The position numbers and the translations under genes were made by a program. Positions 51,333 through 61,329 of a stretch of DNA of 64,000 nucleotides are shown piece by piece. Every line of letters starts with the position of its first letter. The stretch's first letter is position 1. This stretch comes from Sphingobium boeckii (GTDB lineage Bacteria > Pseudomonadota > Alphaproteobacteria > Sphingomonadales > Sphingomonadaceae), in the NCBI RefSeq assembly GCF_014199215.1, contig NZ_JACIJC010000002.1, forward strand, positions 1 to 64,000, written 5' to 3'. Under the pieces are notes generated by a model. That model was not told the origin of the DNA. It saw only the letters and a program-made list of their open reading frames with translations, and ran no database searches.

Positions 51333-52324
51333 CCGTGCCGATCCGCCTGCCCGATCCGTCGGAGATTTTCGACGAAGCCGCCGCCCGCCAGGCCTTTTCC
51401 GACATCCTCGATCTGAAGGTGTCCGATGAAGCGATCGCGCACTTCCTGATCGCGCTTTCCGAACGTGGCGAAACCAGCATCGAGATTGCCGCCGCGGCGC
51501 AGGAATTGCGCGAACGCATGATCCCGGTTGCCGCCCCCGAAGGCGCGATCGACGTTTGCGGCACGGGCGGCGACGGGCATCACAGTCTGAATGTCTCCAC
51601 TGCGGTCGCGATCATCGTCGCGGCCTGCGGCGTGCCGGTCGCCAAGCACGGCAATCGCGCGGCGTCGAGCAAGGCGGGCGCGGCCGATACGCTGGAAGCG
51701 CTCGGGCTCGATCTGGAGCGGCTGGGGCAGACCGCCGAAGCCACGCTGCACGAGATCGGCATCTGCTTCCTCTTCGCGATCAATCATCATCCCGCGATGG
51801 GCCGGATCCAGCCGATCCGCAAAGCCATCGGCAAGCGCACCATCTTCAATCTGATGGGGCCGCTCGCCAATCCCGCGCGGACGACGCGACAGCTCATCGG
51901 CATTGCACGCCCCGATTATGTGCCCATCTATGGCGCGGCGCTCAAATCGCTGGGCGCGGAAGCCGGCATGGTGGTTTCGGGCGAGGAAGGGCTGGACGAG
52001 CTTTCGGGCGCTGGACCAAGCCGGGTGTATCGCGTCGGCAATCTGCCCGTGGGTGATACGATCACCCCCGAAGAGGCTGGCCTGCCCCGCGCACCGACCA
52101 GCGCGATCCACGGCGGCGACGCGGCCTTCAATGCCGCCGCGCTCCGTCGCTTGCTCCAGGGCGAAAAGGGACCGTATCGCGATGCCGTGCTGCTCAATGC
52201 CGCCGCCGCGCTGGTTGTCGCCGGGCGAGCGGAGAGCCTGACCGAGGGTGTCGAGGAAGCGGGCGAAGTGCTTGATAACGGGCTGGCCAATGCCTTGCTC
52301 GATTGCTGGATCGCGTTTCGATGA
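51329..52324 (+). CDS. trpD: Anthranilate phosphoribosyltransferase
   Basis: 331 residues. Motif [20 protein letters not shown] (PRPP loop), [20 protein letters not shown], and [15 protein letters not shown] are all diagnostic. It uses anthranilate and PRPP. It overlaps trpG; a two-module repeat separates it from trpC. Confidence 0.97.
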   Translation: MTVPIRLPDPSEIFDEAAARQAFSDILDLKVSDEAIAHFLIALSERGETSIEIAAAAQELRERMIPVAAPEGAIDVCGTGGDGHHSLNVSTAVAIIVAACGVPVAKHGNRAASSKAGAADTLEALGLDLERLGQTAEATLHEIGICFLFAINHHPAMGRIQPIRKAIGKRTIFNLMGPLANPARTTRQLIGIARPDYVPIYGAALKSLGAEAGMVVSGEEGLDELSGAGPSRVYRVGNLPVGDTITPEEAGLPRAPTSAIHGGDAAFNAAALRRLLQGEKGPYRDAVLLNAAAALVVAGRAESLTEGVEEAGEVLDNGLANALLDCWIAFR

Positions 52325-52331
52325 TGATGAA

Positions 52332-52424
52332 GGGCCACCCCCAGCCCCTCCACAAAGGTGTGGAGGGGAGAAGAGAAGCACGATCCGGCTCCCCTCCCGG
52401 TCTTCCGGGAGGGGCTGGGGATGG
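52332..52424. repeat. Palindromic repeat, family E (copy 2: B then A)
   Basis: Begins GGGCCACCCCCAGCCCCTCC (module B with GTGTGGAGGGG) and continues CCCCTCCCGGTCTTCCGGGA GGGG (module A), the reverse module order of 46237-46341. It lies inside the trp cluster between trpD and trpC. Confidence 0.88.
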
Positions 52425-52445
52425 ACAGCTTCTGAAGGCGTTATC

Positions 52446-53225
52446 ATGAACAAGCTCACCGAAATCTGCGATTTCAAGCGCCAGGACGTCGCCCGGCGCA
52501 AGGCGCTCACCACGCTCTCCGAGCTGGAATCCCGCGCCGCCACACAGACTGCGCCGCGCGGTTTCCGTGCCGCGCTGGATGCCAAACCAGGCCATGCGCT
52601 CATCGCAGAGATCAAAAAGGCCAGCCCGTCCAAGGGGCTGATCCGCGCCGATTTCGATCCGCCCGCCCATGCCCGCGCCTATGAAGCCGCAGGTGCGGCC
52701 TGTCTTTCGGTGCTGACCGACGAGCCCTATTTCCAGGGCGCGGACGCCTATCTGGTCGCGGCGCGCGCGGCGGTGTCGATTCCCTGCCTGCGCAAGGATT
52801 TCATGGTCGATCCCTGGCAGATCGCCGAAGCGCGCGCGCTGGGTGCCGATGCGATATTGATCATCGTCGCGGCGTTGGATGACGGACAGATGGCCGAGAT
52901 CGAGGCCGAGGCGATCCGCTTCGGGATGGACGCGCTGATCGAAGTGCATGACGCCGCCGAACTCGACCGCGCGCTCAAGCTCACATCGCGTTTGATCGGA
53001 GTGAACAACCGTGATCTCAGGAACTTCTCGGTCGATTTTGCCAGAACCTATGAACTGGTCGGCAGCGCGCCCGCAGGCTGCACCTTTGTGGCGGAAAGCG
53101 GGCTCACCTCCAAAGGCGATCTCGATGCCATGGCAGCGCACGGGGTGCATTGCTTCCTCGTCGGTGAGGCACTGATGCGCCAGCCCGATGTCGAACTGGC
53201 CACCCGAGCGTTGATCGGCACATGA
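52446..53225 (+). CDS. trpC: Indole-3-glycerol phosphate synthase
   Basis: 259 residues, no TrpF fusion. [20 protein letters not shown] and [20 protein letters not shown] hold active-site Lys and Glu; [12 protein letters not shown] and [12 protein letters not shown] complete the barrel. The second enzyme after TrpD in indole synthesis (TrpF is elsewhere). Overlaps moaC by 4 bases. Confidence 0.97.
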   Translation: MNKLTEICDFKRQDVARRKALTTLSELESRAATQTAPRGFRAALDAKPGHALIAEIKKASPSKGLIRADFDPPAHARAYEAAGAACLSVLTDEPYFQGADAYLVAARAAVSIPCLRKDFMVDPWQIAEARALGADAILIIVAALDDGQMAEIEAEAIRFGMDALIEVHDAAELDRALKLTSRLIGVNNRDLRNFSVDFARTYELVGSAPAGCTFVAESGLTSKGDLDAMAAHGVHCFLVGEALMRQPDVELATRALIGT

Positions 53226-53689
53226 CCCGGCTCACCCATCTCGATGCCGACGGCGCGGCACAGATGGTCGACGTCTCGGCCAAGGCCGTCACCATGCGCG
53301 AGGCCATCGCCAAAGGCCGGATTTCCATGTCCCCGGAGGCCGCCGCCGCGATCCGCGATGGGCTGGTCAAGAAAGGCGATGTGCTGGCCGTGGCGCGCGT
53401 CGCCGGGATCATGGGCGCGAAGAAGACCAGCGATCTCATCCCGCTGTGTCACCCGCTCCCCTTGTCCTCCGTGTCGATCGATCTCGATCTGGACGCCACC
53501 GGCGTTAACGCCACCGCCACCGCCCGAACCACAGGGCAGACCGGCGTGGAGATGGAGGCGCTGACCGCGGTCTCGATCGCGCTGCTGACCGTCTATGACA
53601 TGGCCAAGGCGATCGACAAGGCGATGGAGATCGGCGCGGTGCGGCTGATGTCGAAGACCGGCGGGAAATCCGGGGATTATCGGGCGTGA
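53222..53689 (+). CDS. moaC: Cyclic pyranopterin monophosphate synthase
   Basis: 155 residues. [20 protein letters not shown] with the conserved His and the C-terminal [20 protein letters not shown] and MSKTGGKSG are diagnostic. It closes the molybdenum cofactor precursor ring after MoaA. It overlaps trpC and precedes moeA by 129 bases containing a family F repeat. Confidence 0.96.
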   Translation: MTRLTHLDADGAAQMVDVSAKAVTMREAIAKGRISMSPEAAAAIRDGLVKKGDVLAVARVAGIMGAKKTSDLIPLCHPLPLSSVSIDLDLDATGVNATATARTTGQTGVEMEALTAVSIALLTVYDMAKAIDKAMEIGAVRLMSKTGGKSGDYRA

Positions 53690-53719
53690 GAGCCGCGCAT
53701 TTGCCGATCTCATTTTATT

Positions 53720-53807
53720 CGTCATGCTGAACTTGTTTCAGCATCCATTTCACCGCAGCACGACGGCCGTGACGGCGAAATGGACCCTAAAACGCGTTCA
53801 GGGTGAC
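53720..53807. repeat. Imperfect palindromic repeat, family F
   Basis: CGTCATGCTGAACTTG with inner hairpin GCTGAACTTGTTTCAGC, then CATTTC/GAAATGG arms and GTTCAGGGTGACG at the far end. Lies between moaC and moeA. The moeA ribosome site GGAGG begins right after it. Confidence 0.75.
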
Positions 53808-53818
53808 GGAGGTGGAGC

Positions 53819-55003
53819 ATGAGCCTGTTGCCTGTCGCCGAAGCGCAGGCGAGGTTGGTCGCGCTGGGACGGGTGCTGCCCGCCGAGACCGTTTCGCTTG
53901 AACAGGGCACAGGCCGATGGGCCGCGCGCGCGCATCAGGCGCAGCGCAACCAGCCAGCAGCCGATCTTTCCGCCATGGATGGCTATGCGATCCGCTTCGC
54001 CGATCTGCCCGGCCCGTGGCGCGTGATCGGCGAAAGCACACCGGGGACATTGCCCGATCTCAGCCTTTCGCCCGGCGAAGCGGTGCGAATCTTCACCGGG
54101 GCGGCCTTGCCCGATGGCGCCGATGCGATCCTCATCCAGGAGGAGGCGACGCGGGATGGCGACAGCCTGACGCTTTCGGGGGAAGGACCGCGCCAATCGG
54201 GCCAGCATGTGCGCCGCGCGGGCAGCGATTTCATGCTGGGGGAAACGGTGATCGCCCAGGGTGCCCAGATCAACGCCGCGCGCATCGCGATTGCGGCGCT
54301 TTCGGGCAATGGGCGCGTGATGGTCGGCGGCCGGCCGCGCGTGGCGCTGATCTCCACCGGCGACGAACTGGTGCATCATGAGCAGGACGCGCAGGGCGTG
54401 AACATTCCCGCGTCCAACGCCCCGATGCTCCGCGCCCTGATGACCCCCAGCGGCGCGATCATCGAGGATCATGGCATCGTCCGCGACGATTTCGAGACGC
54501 TGGCGGCGGCATTCCGGGCAGCCAAGGACGCGGATATCATCGTCACCACCGGGGGCGCGTCGGTGGGCGATCACGATCTGGTCCGTCCCGTGCTGCAGAG
54601 CCTCGGCGCGGCGATGGATTTCTGGAAGATCGCGATGAAGCCCGGCAAGCCGCTGATGGCGGGAACGCTCGGCGACTCGGTCGTGCTGGGACTGCCAGGC
54701 AATCCGGTGTCGGCTTATGTGACCGCCACGCTGTTCCTGCTGCCGCTGATCCGTGCGATGTCCGGCGCGGCGGAGCCATTGCCCCCTTTGCATCACGGCC
54801 GGCTTGGCCATCCGCTGCCCGCAGGTGGCCCGCGCGCGGAATATCTGCGCGCCATCTGGCGCGCGGGCGATGTCGTGACCGCGACCGATCAGGACAGCGC
54901 GGCCGTGCTATCGCTGGCCGCGGCGAATGCGCTGATCGTGCGCGCGGCTCATGCGCCCGCCGCGCCGGCGGGCGAAACCGTGGACGTCATATCTCTGACT
55001 TGA
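53819..55003 (+). CDS. moeA: Molybdopterin molybdenumtransferase
   Basis: 394 residues. N-terminal MoeA domains with [16 protein letters not shown] and [13 protein letters not shown], then the MoCF-binding core [28 protein letters not shown] and [10 protein letters not shown]. It inserts molybdate into molybdopterin. GGAGG upstream of the ATG. Its stop is 53 bases before lexA, and the SOS box lies in that gap. Confidence 0.95.
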   Translation: MSLLPVAEAQARLVALGRVLPAETVSLEQGTGRWAARAHQAQRNQPAADLSAMDGYAIRFADLPGPWRVIGESTPGTLPDLSLSPGEAVRIFTGAALPDGADAILIQEEATRDGDSLTLSGEGPRQSGQHVRRAGSDFMLGETVIAQGAQINAARIAIAALSGNGRVMVGGRPRVALISTGDELVHHEQDAQGVNIPASNAPMLRALMTPSGAIIEDHGIVRDDFETLAAAFRAAKDADIIVTTGGASVGDHDLVRPVLQSLGAAMDFWKIAMKPGKPLMAGTLGDSVVLGLPGNPVSAYVTATLFLLPLIRAMSGAAEPLPPLHHGRLGHPLPAGGPRAEYLRAIWRAGDVVTATDQDSAAVLSLAAANALIVRAAHAPAAPAGETVDVISLT

Positions 55004-55027
55004 CGACGCGTCCGATGTTTCCTACAC

Positions 55028-55042
55028 GTTCCTCGTTCGTTC
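55028..55042 (+). promoter_or_regulatory. LexA-binding SOS box (GTTC-N7-GTTC)
   Basis: GTTC (55028-55031), seven bases, GTTC (55039-55042), the direct-repeat LexA site of alphaproteobacteria (known), lies 15 bases before the lexA ATG. LexA autorepression is the expected consequence. Confidence 0.85.
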
Positions 55043-55056
55043 CAACGGAGAACAAG

Positions 55057-55725
55057 ATGCTGACCCGCAAGCAACATGAACTCATCTGCTTCATCACCGA
55101 TCGTCTGGAGGAAACCGGTGTTTCCCCGTCATTCGAGGAAATGAAGGAGGCGCTGGACCTCAAATCCAAATCGGGTGTGCACCGTCTGATCAGCGCGCTC
55201 GAGGAACGCGGCTTCATCCGCCGTCTGCCCAATCGCGCGCGCGCGCTCGAAGTGCTTAAGGTGCCTGAGCGCGCCGATGTGAAGCCGATCAAGAAGGCAG
55301 CACCCGCCCCTGCGGTGTCCGCGCCGATCCCGATCGCCGCCAATGATGTGCTCGAAATTCCGCTGCACGGCCGGATCGCCGCAGGGATGCCGATCGAGGC
55401 GATGGAGGGGCAGTCCATGCTCTCCGTGCCCGCCGCCTTGCTGGGTTCGGGCGATCATTATGCGCTTGAGGTGTCGGGCGATTCGATGGTCGAGGCGGGT
55501 ATTCTCGATGGCGATTATGCGCTGATCCGCCGCGCCGAGACCGCGCGCGATGGCGAGATCATCGTGGCGCTGGTCGACGAAAGCGAGGCCACGCTCAAAT
55601 ATTTCCGCCGCGAAGGTGCGATGATCCGGCTCGATCCGGCCAACCGCGCTTATGATCCGCAGCGCTATCGCCCTGATCAGATCCGGGTGCAGGGCAAATT
55701 GGCGGGCCTGCTCCGCCGTTATTGA
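55057..55725 (+). CDS. lexA: LexA repressor
   Basis: 222 residues. The winged helix (about 1-65, [20 protein letters not shown]) is followed by the self-cleavage Ala-Gly ([11 protein letters not shown]), the catalytic Ser in [15 protein letters not shown] and Lys in [10 protein letters not shown]. It represses SOS genes and cleaves itself upon RecA activation. The ATG at 55057 has GGAG upstream. It is followed at once by the osmC-like gene. Confidence 0.97.
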   Translation: MLTRKQHELICFITDRLEETGVSPSFEEMKEALDLKSKSGVHRLISALEERGFIRRLPNRARALEVLKVPERADVKPIKKAAPAPAVSAPIPIAANDVLEIPLHGRIAAGMPIEAMEGQSMLSVPAALLGSGDHYALEVSGDSMVEAGILDGDYALIRRAETARDGEIIVALVDESEATLKYFRREGAMIRLDPANRAYDPQRYRPDQIRVQGKLAGLLRRY

Positions 55726-55727
55726 GC

Positions 55728-56198
55728 ATGGCGGGCGGCCATCATTATCGCATTGCGGTCGAATGGACCGGCAATCAGGGGACCGGCACGTCCGGTTACC
55801 GCGATTACGCCCGCGATCATGTGATCCGGATCGCGGGCAAGCCGGATATCCCCGGATCGTCCGATCCCGCATTTCTCGGCGATCCGGCGCGGCATAATCC
55901 CGAAGAGATGCTGGTGGCGTCGCTGTCGGCCTGCCACATGCTCTGGTATCTGCATCTCTGCGCCGAAGCCGGGATCGCGATCATCGGCTATCGCGATCAG
56001 GCGGACGGCATGATGGCGATGGAGTCCGATGGCGCGGGGCAGTTCAGCGGCGTGGTGCTGCGGCCGCAGGTCACGCTAGCAGCGGACGCGAATGTCGAGG
56101 CGGCGCGCGCACTGCATCATGAAGCGCACGCCAAATGCTTCATCGCGCGCTCGGTGAATTTTCCGGTGACGGTGGAGCCGGTGTTTCAAAGTTGTTGA
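55728..56198 (+). CDS. OsmC family protein
   Basis: 156 residues. RIAVEWTGNQGTG at the N terminus, DPARHNPEEMLVASLSACHM with a Cys, and HHEAHAKCFIARSVNFPV with the second Cys. OsmC/Ohr proteins are thiol peroxidases with two Cys. It starts 2 bases after the lexA stop, so may be co-expressed with it under SOS control (inference). Confidence 0.9.
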   Translation: MAGGHHYRIAVEWTGNQGTGTSGYRDYARDHVIRIAGKPDIPGSSDPAFLGDPARHNPEEMLVASLSACHMLWYLHLCAEAGIAIIGYRDQADGMMAMESDGAGQFSGVVLRPQVTLAADANVEAARALHHEAHAKCFIARSVNFPVTVEPVFQSC

Positions 56199-56201
56199 TC
56201 T

Positions 56202-58514
56202 CTAATCGTTTTTGATTCCGCTCATCCTGAGGAGCGGCTGAGCTTGTCGAAGACGCGTCTCGAAGGACGCACCGTGCGTCCTTCGAGACGGGCTCTCGGC
56301 TGCGCTCGATCCCTCCTCAGGATGAGCGGGTCGGAAATGGGTTGATGCGGGTTGGGTCAGATACGGTTTCTCCACGGGATGCGGCGGATGGATCCAGGGA
56401 TGATCATCCCCCGGCGTCTTCACGCTTTTCACGCTCTGGTCCGCCAGCACGATCGAAAGTCCGCCGGTTTCCTTGAGCAGCATTCGATCCGCCTTGATCC
56501 AGCGCGGTGTGCACCAGGCGGGCACCCGCCGGTCCGTCACCACAATATCGGCATCGCGGCAGGCCGGGCCGAAATCCCTGCCGGGCACCAGATAGCCGCT
56601 CCGCGTGGCGAGGAGTCGGAAGCGCCGGGTGCCGCTGATCAGGTCGATCGTGCAGACGTCCCGGCTGCAGCGGCTCCCCTCCAGGCTGTCGAGCGCCTCC
56701 AGATCGCCTTCGAACCCCGCGCTTTCGGAGAGCATATCGCGCACGTAATCGCCGGCGCGTGGCCTGAGCAGCGCATAGCCCTCCGTTTTCGTTCGCACTG
56801 CCAGATGACGGCCATCCCCCGTGATCAGGATATCGGGCGCGGGCGTATTCAAAGCCCAGATCGCCCCCGCCAGCACCGGGATCAGTCCCAGCCGGCGCAC
56901 TTTTGTGCGCCACAGACAGAGCCATAAGCTGCCCGCGATCATCAGCCCGAACGCGCCGCCGGTGATCGTGGGCAGCGACGCCACCGCCGCCGGAGAAGCG
57001 GCCACGGTGTGCGCCACCCACAGCAACAATGTCAGCGCCTGCCCCGCCAGCCACCAGAAGGGCGCGCCCAGCCCGGCCAGATCAAGCATCAGCGCCAGCG
57101 CTTCCAGCGGCATGATCACGAAAGTGGTCAGCGGGATCGCCACGATATTGGCGAGCGCGCCATACACCCCCGCTTTGTGGAAATGATAAAGCGCGATCGG
57201 CGCGAGCGCGATCTCCACCGCCAGCCCGGTGATCAGCAAAGACAGCATGATCCGCCCGAAGCGCCGGATCATGCGCTCATCCCGGCGCGCCACCAGCGCC
57301 TTGGCGCGCGGGTGCTCGCTCACAGCGATGATCGCGGTGACCGCCATGAAGCTCAATTGGAAGCTCGGTCCGACCAGGCTTTGCGGCCAGAAGGCCAAAA
57401 CGATGAGCGCGCCGACCGCGACCAGCCGCAAGGTGATCGCATCGCGCCCGAGCGCGATCCCGCACAGCACCAGCAGCGCCGCGATCAGCGAACGGATCGT
57501 GGGCACCTCCGATCCCGTGAGCAAGGTATAGCCCAAGCCCACCAGCGCGCCCGCCGCCGCGGCGATCAGCACCAACGGCCAGCGCAGCGCCAGCCATGGG
57601 CTCAGCGCGAGCAGGCGCAATACCAGCAGCATCGTCAGCCCCACCGCCGCGGTCAGATGCAGGCCGCTGACCGAAAGCAGATGCGCCAGACCGCTGCGCC
57701 GCATTGCCTCCGCATCCGCTTCGGGAATTGCGCCCTGATCGCCCGTCGCCAGGGCCGATGCGATCGCGCCTTCCCCGCCCGCCAGCCGGGACGCGATATG
57801 GGCGGACAACCGCTGGCGCAGACCCCCGCCGTCGGCTTGATCCGGCGCGGGACTGACGACCACGATCTTGCCAAGCACCCTGCCCGTCCCGCCGATCTGC
57901 TGGAACCACGCCAGCCGCACGAAATCATAGGCGCCCGGCACAGCCGCCTCGGGCGGCGGCATGATGCGCGCGCGCAGGGCGACGATCGCGCCGGGCTGGA
58001 GGCCGGCGAGGGCATCCTTCTCATCCAGATTGACGCGGATCTGCGGGGGCAGCGTTGCCACCCCCAGCGGCCGGAGCAACAGCCGCACGCTTTCGCGCGC
58101 CGGCAAAGGCTCGACCGTCATGATTCGCGCCTCGAACTGTTCGATCACCGGACGCGACAGCACCGGGGCGGCCACCCGCTCCGCCTGCCACCAGATGAGG
58201 AGGCACCCCGAAAACGCGGCCAGCGGAAAGACGATCAGCGCCCGGCCAAGCCGGCGATTGGCCCCGATGGCCCCACCCAGTCCCGAGAATCCCGATGCCA
58301 GCAGCAGGAATGCGATCCATTGGCCCTGCATGGGCAGCGCAAACCAGGCCGCGATGCCAACACCAAGCCCCACGGGCATCCATAAGGCCAGTTGATCACG
58401 CTCGGATTCGAGCCAGTTTTCCAGCACGGACGCGATATTGCCCGCCCCGGTCCAACGGGGCTTTTGCAGCCTTAAAAAAGCCGTGCTAGAGCCGCCCCCG
58501 GTCGTCCTGGCCAT
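56202..58514 (-). CDS. comEC: ComEC/Rec2 family DNA-uptake channel protein
   Basis: 770 residues. Several membrane helices, DUF4131-like N-terminal region, and the Competence domain ([55 protein letters not shown]). C-terminal metallo-beta-lactamase-like part lacks the HxHxDH metal motif. The reading ends in a tail of about 40 residues encoded by a palindromic repeat (56219-56329), as if the repeat removed or displaced the original stop. ATG at 58514. Divergent from gltX. Confidence 0.9.
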   Translation of the reverse strand: MARTTGGGSSTAFLRLQKPRWTGAGNIASVLENWLESERDQLALWMPVGLGVGIAAWFALPMQGQWIAFLLLASGFSGLGGAIGANRRLGRALIVFPLAAFSGCLLIWWQAERVAAPVLSRPVIEQFEARIMTVEPLPARESVRLLLRPLGVATLPPQIRVNLDEKDALAGLQPGAIVALRARIMPPPEAAVPGAYDFVRLAWFQQIGGTGRVLGKIVVVSPAPDQADGGGLRQRLSAHIASRLAGGEGAIASALATGDQGAIPEADAEAMRRSGLAHLLSVSGLHLTAAVGLTMLLVLRLLALSPWLALRWPLVLIAAAAGALVGLGYTLLTGSEVPTIRSLIAALLVLCGIALGRDAITLRLVAVGALIVLAFWPQSLVGPSFQLSFMAVTAIIAVSEHPRAKALVARRDERMIRRFGRIMLSLLITGLAVEIALAPIALYHFHKAGVYGALANIVAIPLTTFVIMPLEALALMLDLAGLGAPFWWLAGQALTLLLWVAHTVAASPAAVASLPTITGGAFGLMIAGSLWLCLWRTKVRRLGLIPVLAGAIWALNTPAPDILITGDGRHLAVRTKTEGYALLRPRAGDYVRDMLSESAGFEGDLEALDSLEGSRCSRDVCTIDLISGTRRFRLLATRSGYLVPGRDFGPACRDADIVVTDRRVPAWCTPRWIKADRMLLKETGGLSIVLADQSVKSVKTPGDDHPWIHPPHPVEKPYLTQPASTHFRPAHPEEGSSAAESPSRRTHGASFETRLRQAQPLLRMSGIKND
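56219..56329. repeat. Palindromic repeat, family G, within the 3' end of comEC
   Basis: Outer arms CCGCTCATCCTGAGGAG and CTCCTCAGGATGAGCGG; inner perfect 16-base stem CGTCTCGAAGGACGCA / TGCGTCCTTCGAGACG with a 3-base loop. It can also act as a terminator-like structure for the convergent osmC-like gene. It is translated as the tail of ComEC. Confidence 0.92.
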
Positions 58515-58520
58515 CCAAGC

Positions 58521-59963
58521 ATGATGGAGAATATGCGCGTGGGCGCAAGCCAAGAAAATTCAGGCGTTGTGACCCGTTTTGCGCCATCGCCGACGGGATT
58601 CCTCCATATCGGCGGCGCGCGCACCGCGCTGTTCAACTGGCTGTATGCGCGCCATCACGGCGGCACGTTCCTGCTGCGGATCGAGGATACCGATCGCGCC
58701 CGCTCCACCGACGAGGCGATTGCTGCGATTCTGGACGGGATGCGCTGGCTCGATCTCGATTGGGATGGCGATGAAGTCTATCAATTCGCCCGCGCCGCGC
58801 GCCATGCCGAAGTGGCCAATGCCATGCTCGAAAGCGGCCATGCCTATCGCTGCTATGCCACGCCCGAAGAACTGTCCGCATTGCGCGAAGAACAACGCGC
58901 TGCCAAGCAGCCGATGCGCTACGATGGTCGCTGGCGCGATCGCTCCGCCGCCGATGCCCCCGCAGGCGCGCCTTTCGTCATCCGCCTTAAAGCGCCGCGC
59001 GAAGGCGAGACCGTGATCGAAGACAAGGTGCAGGGCCGCGTCGTCGTGCAGAATGCAGAGCTGGACGATATGGTGCTGCTCCGTTCGGACGGCACGCCCA
59101 CCTACATGCTCGCCGTGGTGGTCGATGATCACGATATGGGCGTCACCCACGTGATCCGCGGCGACGATCATCTGAACAACGCCTTCCGCCAGCTCGGCAT
59201 CATCCGCGCCATGAACTGGGATGCGCCGATTTATGCCCATATCCCGCTGATCCACGGCGCGGACGGGGCCAAGCTGTCCAAGCGGCACGGCGCGCTGGGG
59301 GTGGACGCGTATCGCGACGAAATGGGGCTGCTGTCCGAAGCGGTGTCCAATTATCTCCTGCGTCTCGGCTGGGGGCATGGCGATGACGAGATCATCAGCC
59401 GCGCCCAGGCGGTGGAATGGTTCGATATCGATGCGGTGGGCAAATCGCCTTCGCGTTTCGATCTGAAAAAGCTCGAGAATCTGAACGGCCATTATATCCG
59501 CGAGGCCGATGACGCCCGTCTGGCCGCTGCCGTGCGCCCACGCGTGGAGGCGCTGATCGGCTTTGCGATCGGTCATGAAGGTGAAACGCTTCTGGCCCAG
59601 GCCATGGCTTCGATGAAGCCTCGCGCCAAGAATTTGAACGAACTTGCCGAGGGTGCGCTGTTTCTATTCGAAAAACGCCCGCTCAATCTCGACGAAAAGG
59701 CTGCAACTCTGCTAGAAGGAGAGGCTAAGGCTCTGTTGAAAGGCGTTTCTGATGCGCTTGCGGGAGCTGCGGAATGGTCCGTGCCAACGCTCGAAGAAGC
59801 GGTGCGGCAAGTGGCCGAGGATGCGGGACTGGGCCTGGGCAAGATCGCCCAGCCTTTGCGGGCGGCGCTCACCGGGCGCTCGACGTCGCCAGGGATTTTC
59901 GATGTGCTGATGCTGCTCGGGCGGAACGAGTCGCTGGCGCGTATTGCCGACCGGGCTGCCTGA
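58521..59963 (+). CDS. gltX: Glutamyl-tRNA synthetase
   Basis: 480 residues. HIGH-type motif [20 protein letters not shown]-type [11 protein letters not shown], and [12 protein letters not shown]. It charges tRNA-Glu (and possibly tRNA-Gln, as in many alphaproteobacteria). The start could also be the in-frame ATG at 58533. It is followed by gltA after 35 bases. Confidence 0.97.
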   Translation: MMENMRVGASQENSGVVTRFAPSPTGFLHIGGARTALFNWLYARHHGGTFLLRIEDTDRARSTDEAIAAILDGMRWLDLDWDGDEVYQFARAARHAEVANAMLESGHAYRCYATPEELSALREEQRAAKQPMRYDGRWRDRSAADAPAGAPFVIRLKAPREGETVIEDKVQGRVVVQNAELDDMVLLRSDGTPTYMLAVVVDDHDMGVTHVIRGDDHLNNAFRQLGIIRAMNWDAPIYAHIPLIHGADGAKLSKRHGALGVDAYRDEMGLLSEAVSNYLLRLGWGHGDDEIISRAQAVEWFDIDAVGKSPSRFDLKKLENLNGHYIREADDARLAAAVRPRVEALIGFAIGHEGETLLAQAMASMKPRAKNLNELAEGALFLFEKRPLNLDEKAATLLEGEAKALLKGVSDALAGAAEWSVPTLEEAVRQVAEDAGLGLGKIAQPLRAALTGRSTSPGIFDVLMLLGRNESLARIADRAA

Positions 59964-59998
59964 ACGGCTGCCTGATTCAACTATAGAAGGACGACCTT

Positions 59999-61285
59999 AT
60001 GACCGGAAAGAGCGTAAAACTGGGCGTTGACGACAAGGAACTGGATCTCGCCGTTCTGTCCGGAACGGTCGGCCCCGATGTCGTCGATATCCGCAAGCTT
60101 TACGCGCAGACCGGCATGTTTACCTATGATCCGGGCTTCACCTCCACCGCGAGCTGCGATTCGGGCCTGACCTATATCGATGGCGACGAGGGCATATTGC
60201 TCCACCGCGGCTATCCGATCGGCCAGCTTGCCGAAAGTTCGAGCTTCATGGAGGTTTCGCACCTCCTGCTGAACGGTGAACTGCCCAGCAAGGACGAGCT
60301 GGAAAAGTTCAGCTACACAATTTCACGTCATACGATGCTGCACGAGCAGCTCATGCAATTCTATCGCGGCTTTCGCCGGGATGCGCATCCCATGGCGATC
60401 ATGTGCGGCGTGGTCGGCGCACTTTCGGCCTTTTATCATGATTCCACCGATATTTCGGACCCGCATCAGCGCATGGTCGCCAGCCATCGCCTGATCGCGA
60501 AAATGCCGACGATCGCGGCCGCCGCCTATAAATATTCGGTTGGCCAGCCCTTTCTCTATCCCCAGAATGACCTGAGCTACACCGGCAATTTCCTGCGGAT
60601 GACCTTCGGCGTGCCGGCGGAGCCGTATGAAGTGAACCCGGTGGTCGAGCGCGCGCTGGACCGCATCTTCATCCTCCATGCCGATCACGAGCAGAATGCC
60701 TCGACCTCGACCGTGCGTCTCGCCGGGTCTTCGGGGGCCAATCCGTTCGCATGTATCGCTGCGGGCATCGCCTGCCTCTGGGGTCCGGCACATGGCGGCG
60801 CGAACGAGGCCGCGCTCAACATGCTGCGCGAAATCGGCACGGTGGATCGCATTCCGGAATATATCGCGCGCGCCAAGGATAAGAACGATCCGTTCCGCCT
60901 GATGGGCTTCGGTCACCGGGTCTACAAGAATTACGATCCCCGCGCGACCGTGATGCAACAGACCGTGCGTGAGGTTCTGGGCGAATTGGGCGTGACCGAT
61001 CCGGTGTTCGATGTGGCGCTCAAGCTCGAGGAAATGGCGCTCAGTGATCCCTATTTCATCGAGAAGAAGCTCTTCCCGAACGTCGATTTCTATTCGGGCG
61101 TGATCCTGTCGGCGATCGGCTTCCCGACGACGATGTTCACCGTGCTCTTCGCTCTGGCCCGCACCGTGGGCTGGGTGGCGCAGTGGAACGAGATGATTTC
61201 GGATCCCGGCCAAAAGATCGGCCGTCCGCGCCAGCTCTACACCGGCCCGACCCAGCGCGACTATGTGCCGATCGGCCAGCGCTGA
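59999..61285 (+). CDS. gltA: Citrate synthase
   Basis: 428 residues, type II large subunit class. Active-site residues lie in [20 protein letters not shown] with [12 protein letters not shown] (His), [14 protein letters not shown] (His), and NVDFYSGV (Asp). It forms citrate from acetyl-CoA and oxaloacetate. AAGGA precedes the ATG at 59999. A strong bidirectional terminator follows. Confidence 0.97.
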   Translation: MTGKSVKLGVDDKELDLAVLSGTVGPDVVDIRKLYAQTGMFTYDPGFTSTASCDSGLTYIDGDEGILLHRGYPIGQLAESSSFMEVSHLLLNGELPSKDELEKFSYTISRHTMLHEQLMQFYRGFRRDAHPMAIMCGVVGALSAFYHDSTDISDPHQRMVASHRLIAKMPTIAAAAYKYSVGQPFLYPQNDLSYTGNFLRMTFGVPAEPYEVNPVVERALDRIFILHADHEQNASTSTVRLAGSSGANPFACIAAGIACLWGPAHGGANEAALNMLREIGTVDRIPEYIARAKDKNDPFRLMGFGHRVYKNYDPRATVMQQTVREVLGELGVTDPVFDVALKLEEMALSDPYFIEKKLFPNVDFYSGVILSAIGFPTTMFTVLFALARTVGWVAQWNEMISDPGQKIGRPRQLYTGPTQRDYVPIGQR

Positions 61286-61292
61286 GAGAGAC

Positions 61293-61327
61293 AAGAAAAG
61301 GCTCGGTGAAAACCGAGCCTTTTTCTT
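61293..61327. terminator. Bidirectional rho-independent terminator after gltA
   Basis: A stem of about 12-15 bases (AAGAAAAGGCTCGGT / ACCGAGCCTTTTTCTT) with a 4-base loop and T-run on the plus strand, A-run upstream. It ends gltA and, from the other side, the histidine-kinase-like gene. Confidence 0.92.
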
Positions 61328-61329
61328 GT

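Noticed and set aside
57009-58385. Long plus-strand frame opposite comEC
   Set aside because: Full of Arg, Gln and Pro, typical of antisense of a GC-rich membrane gene.
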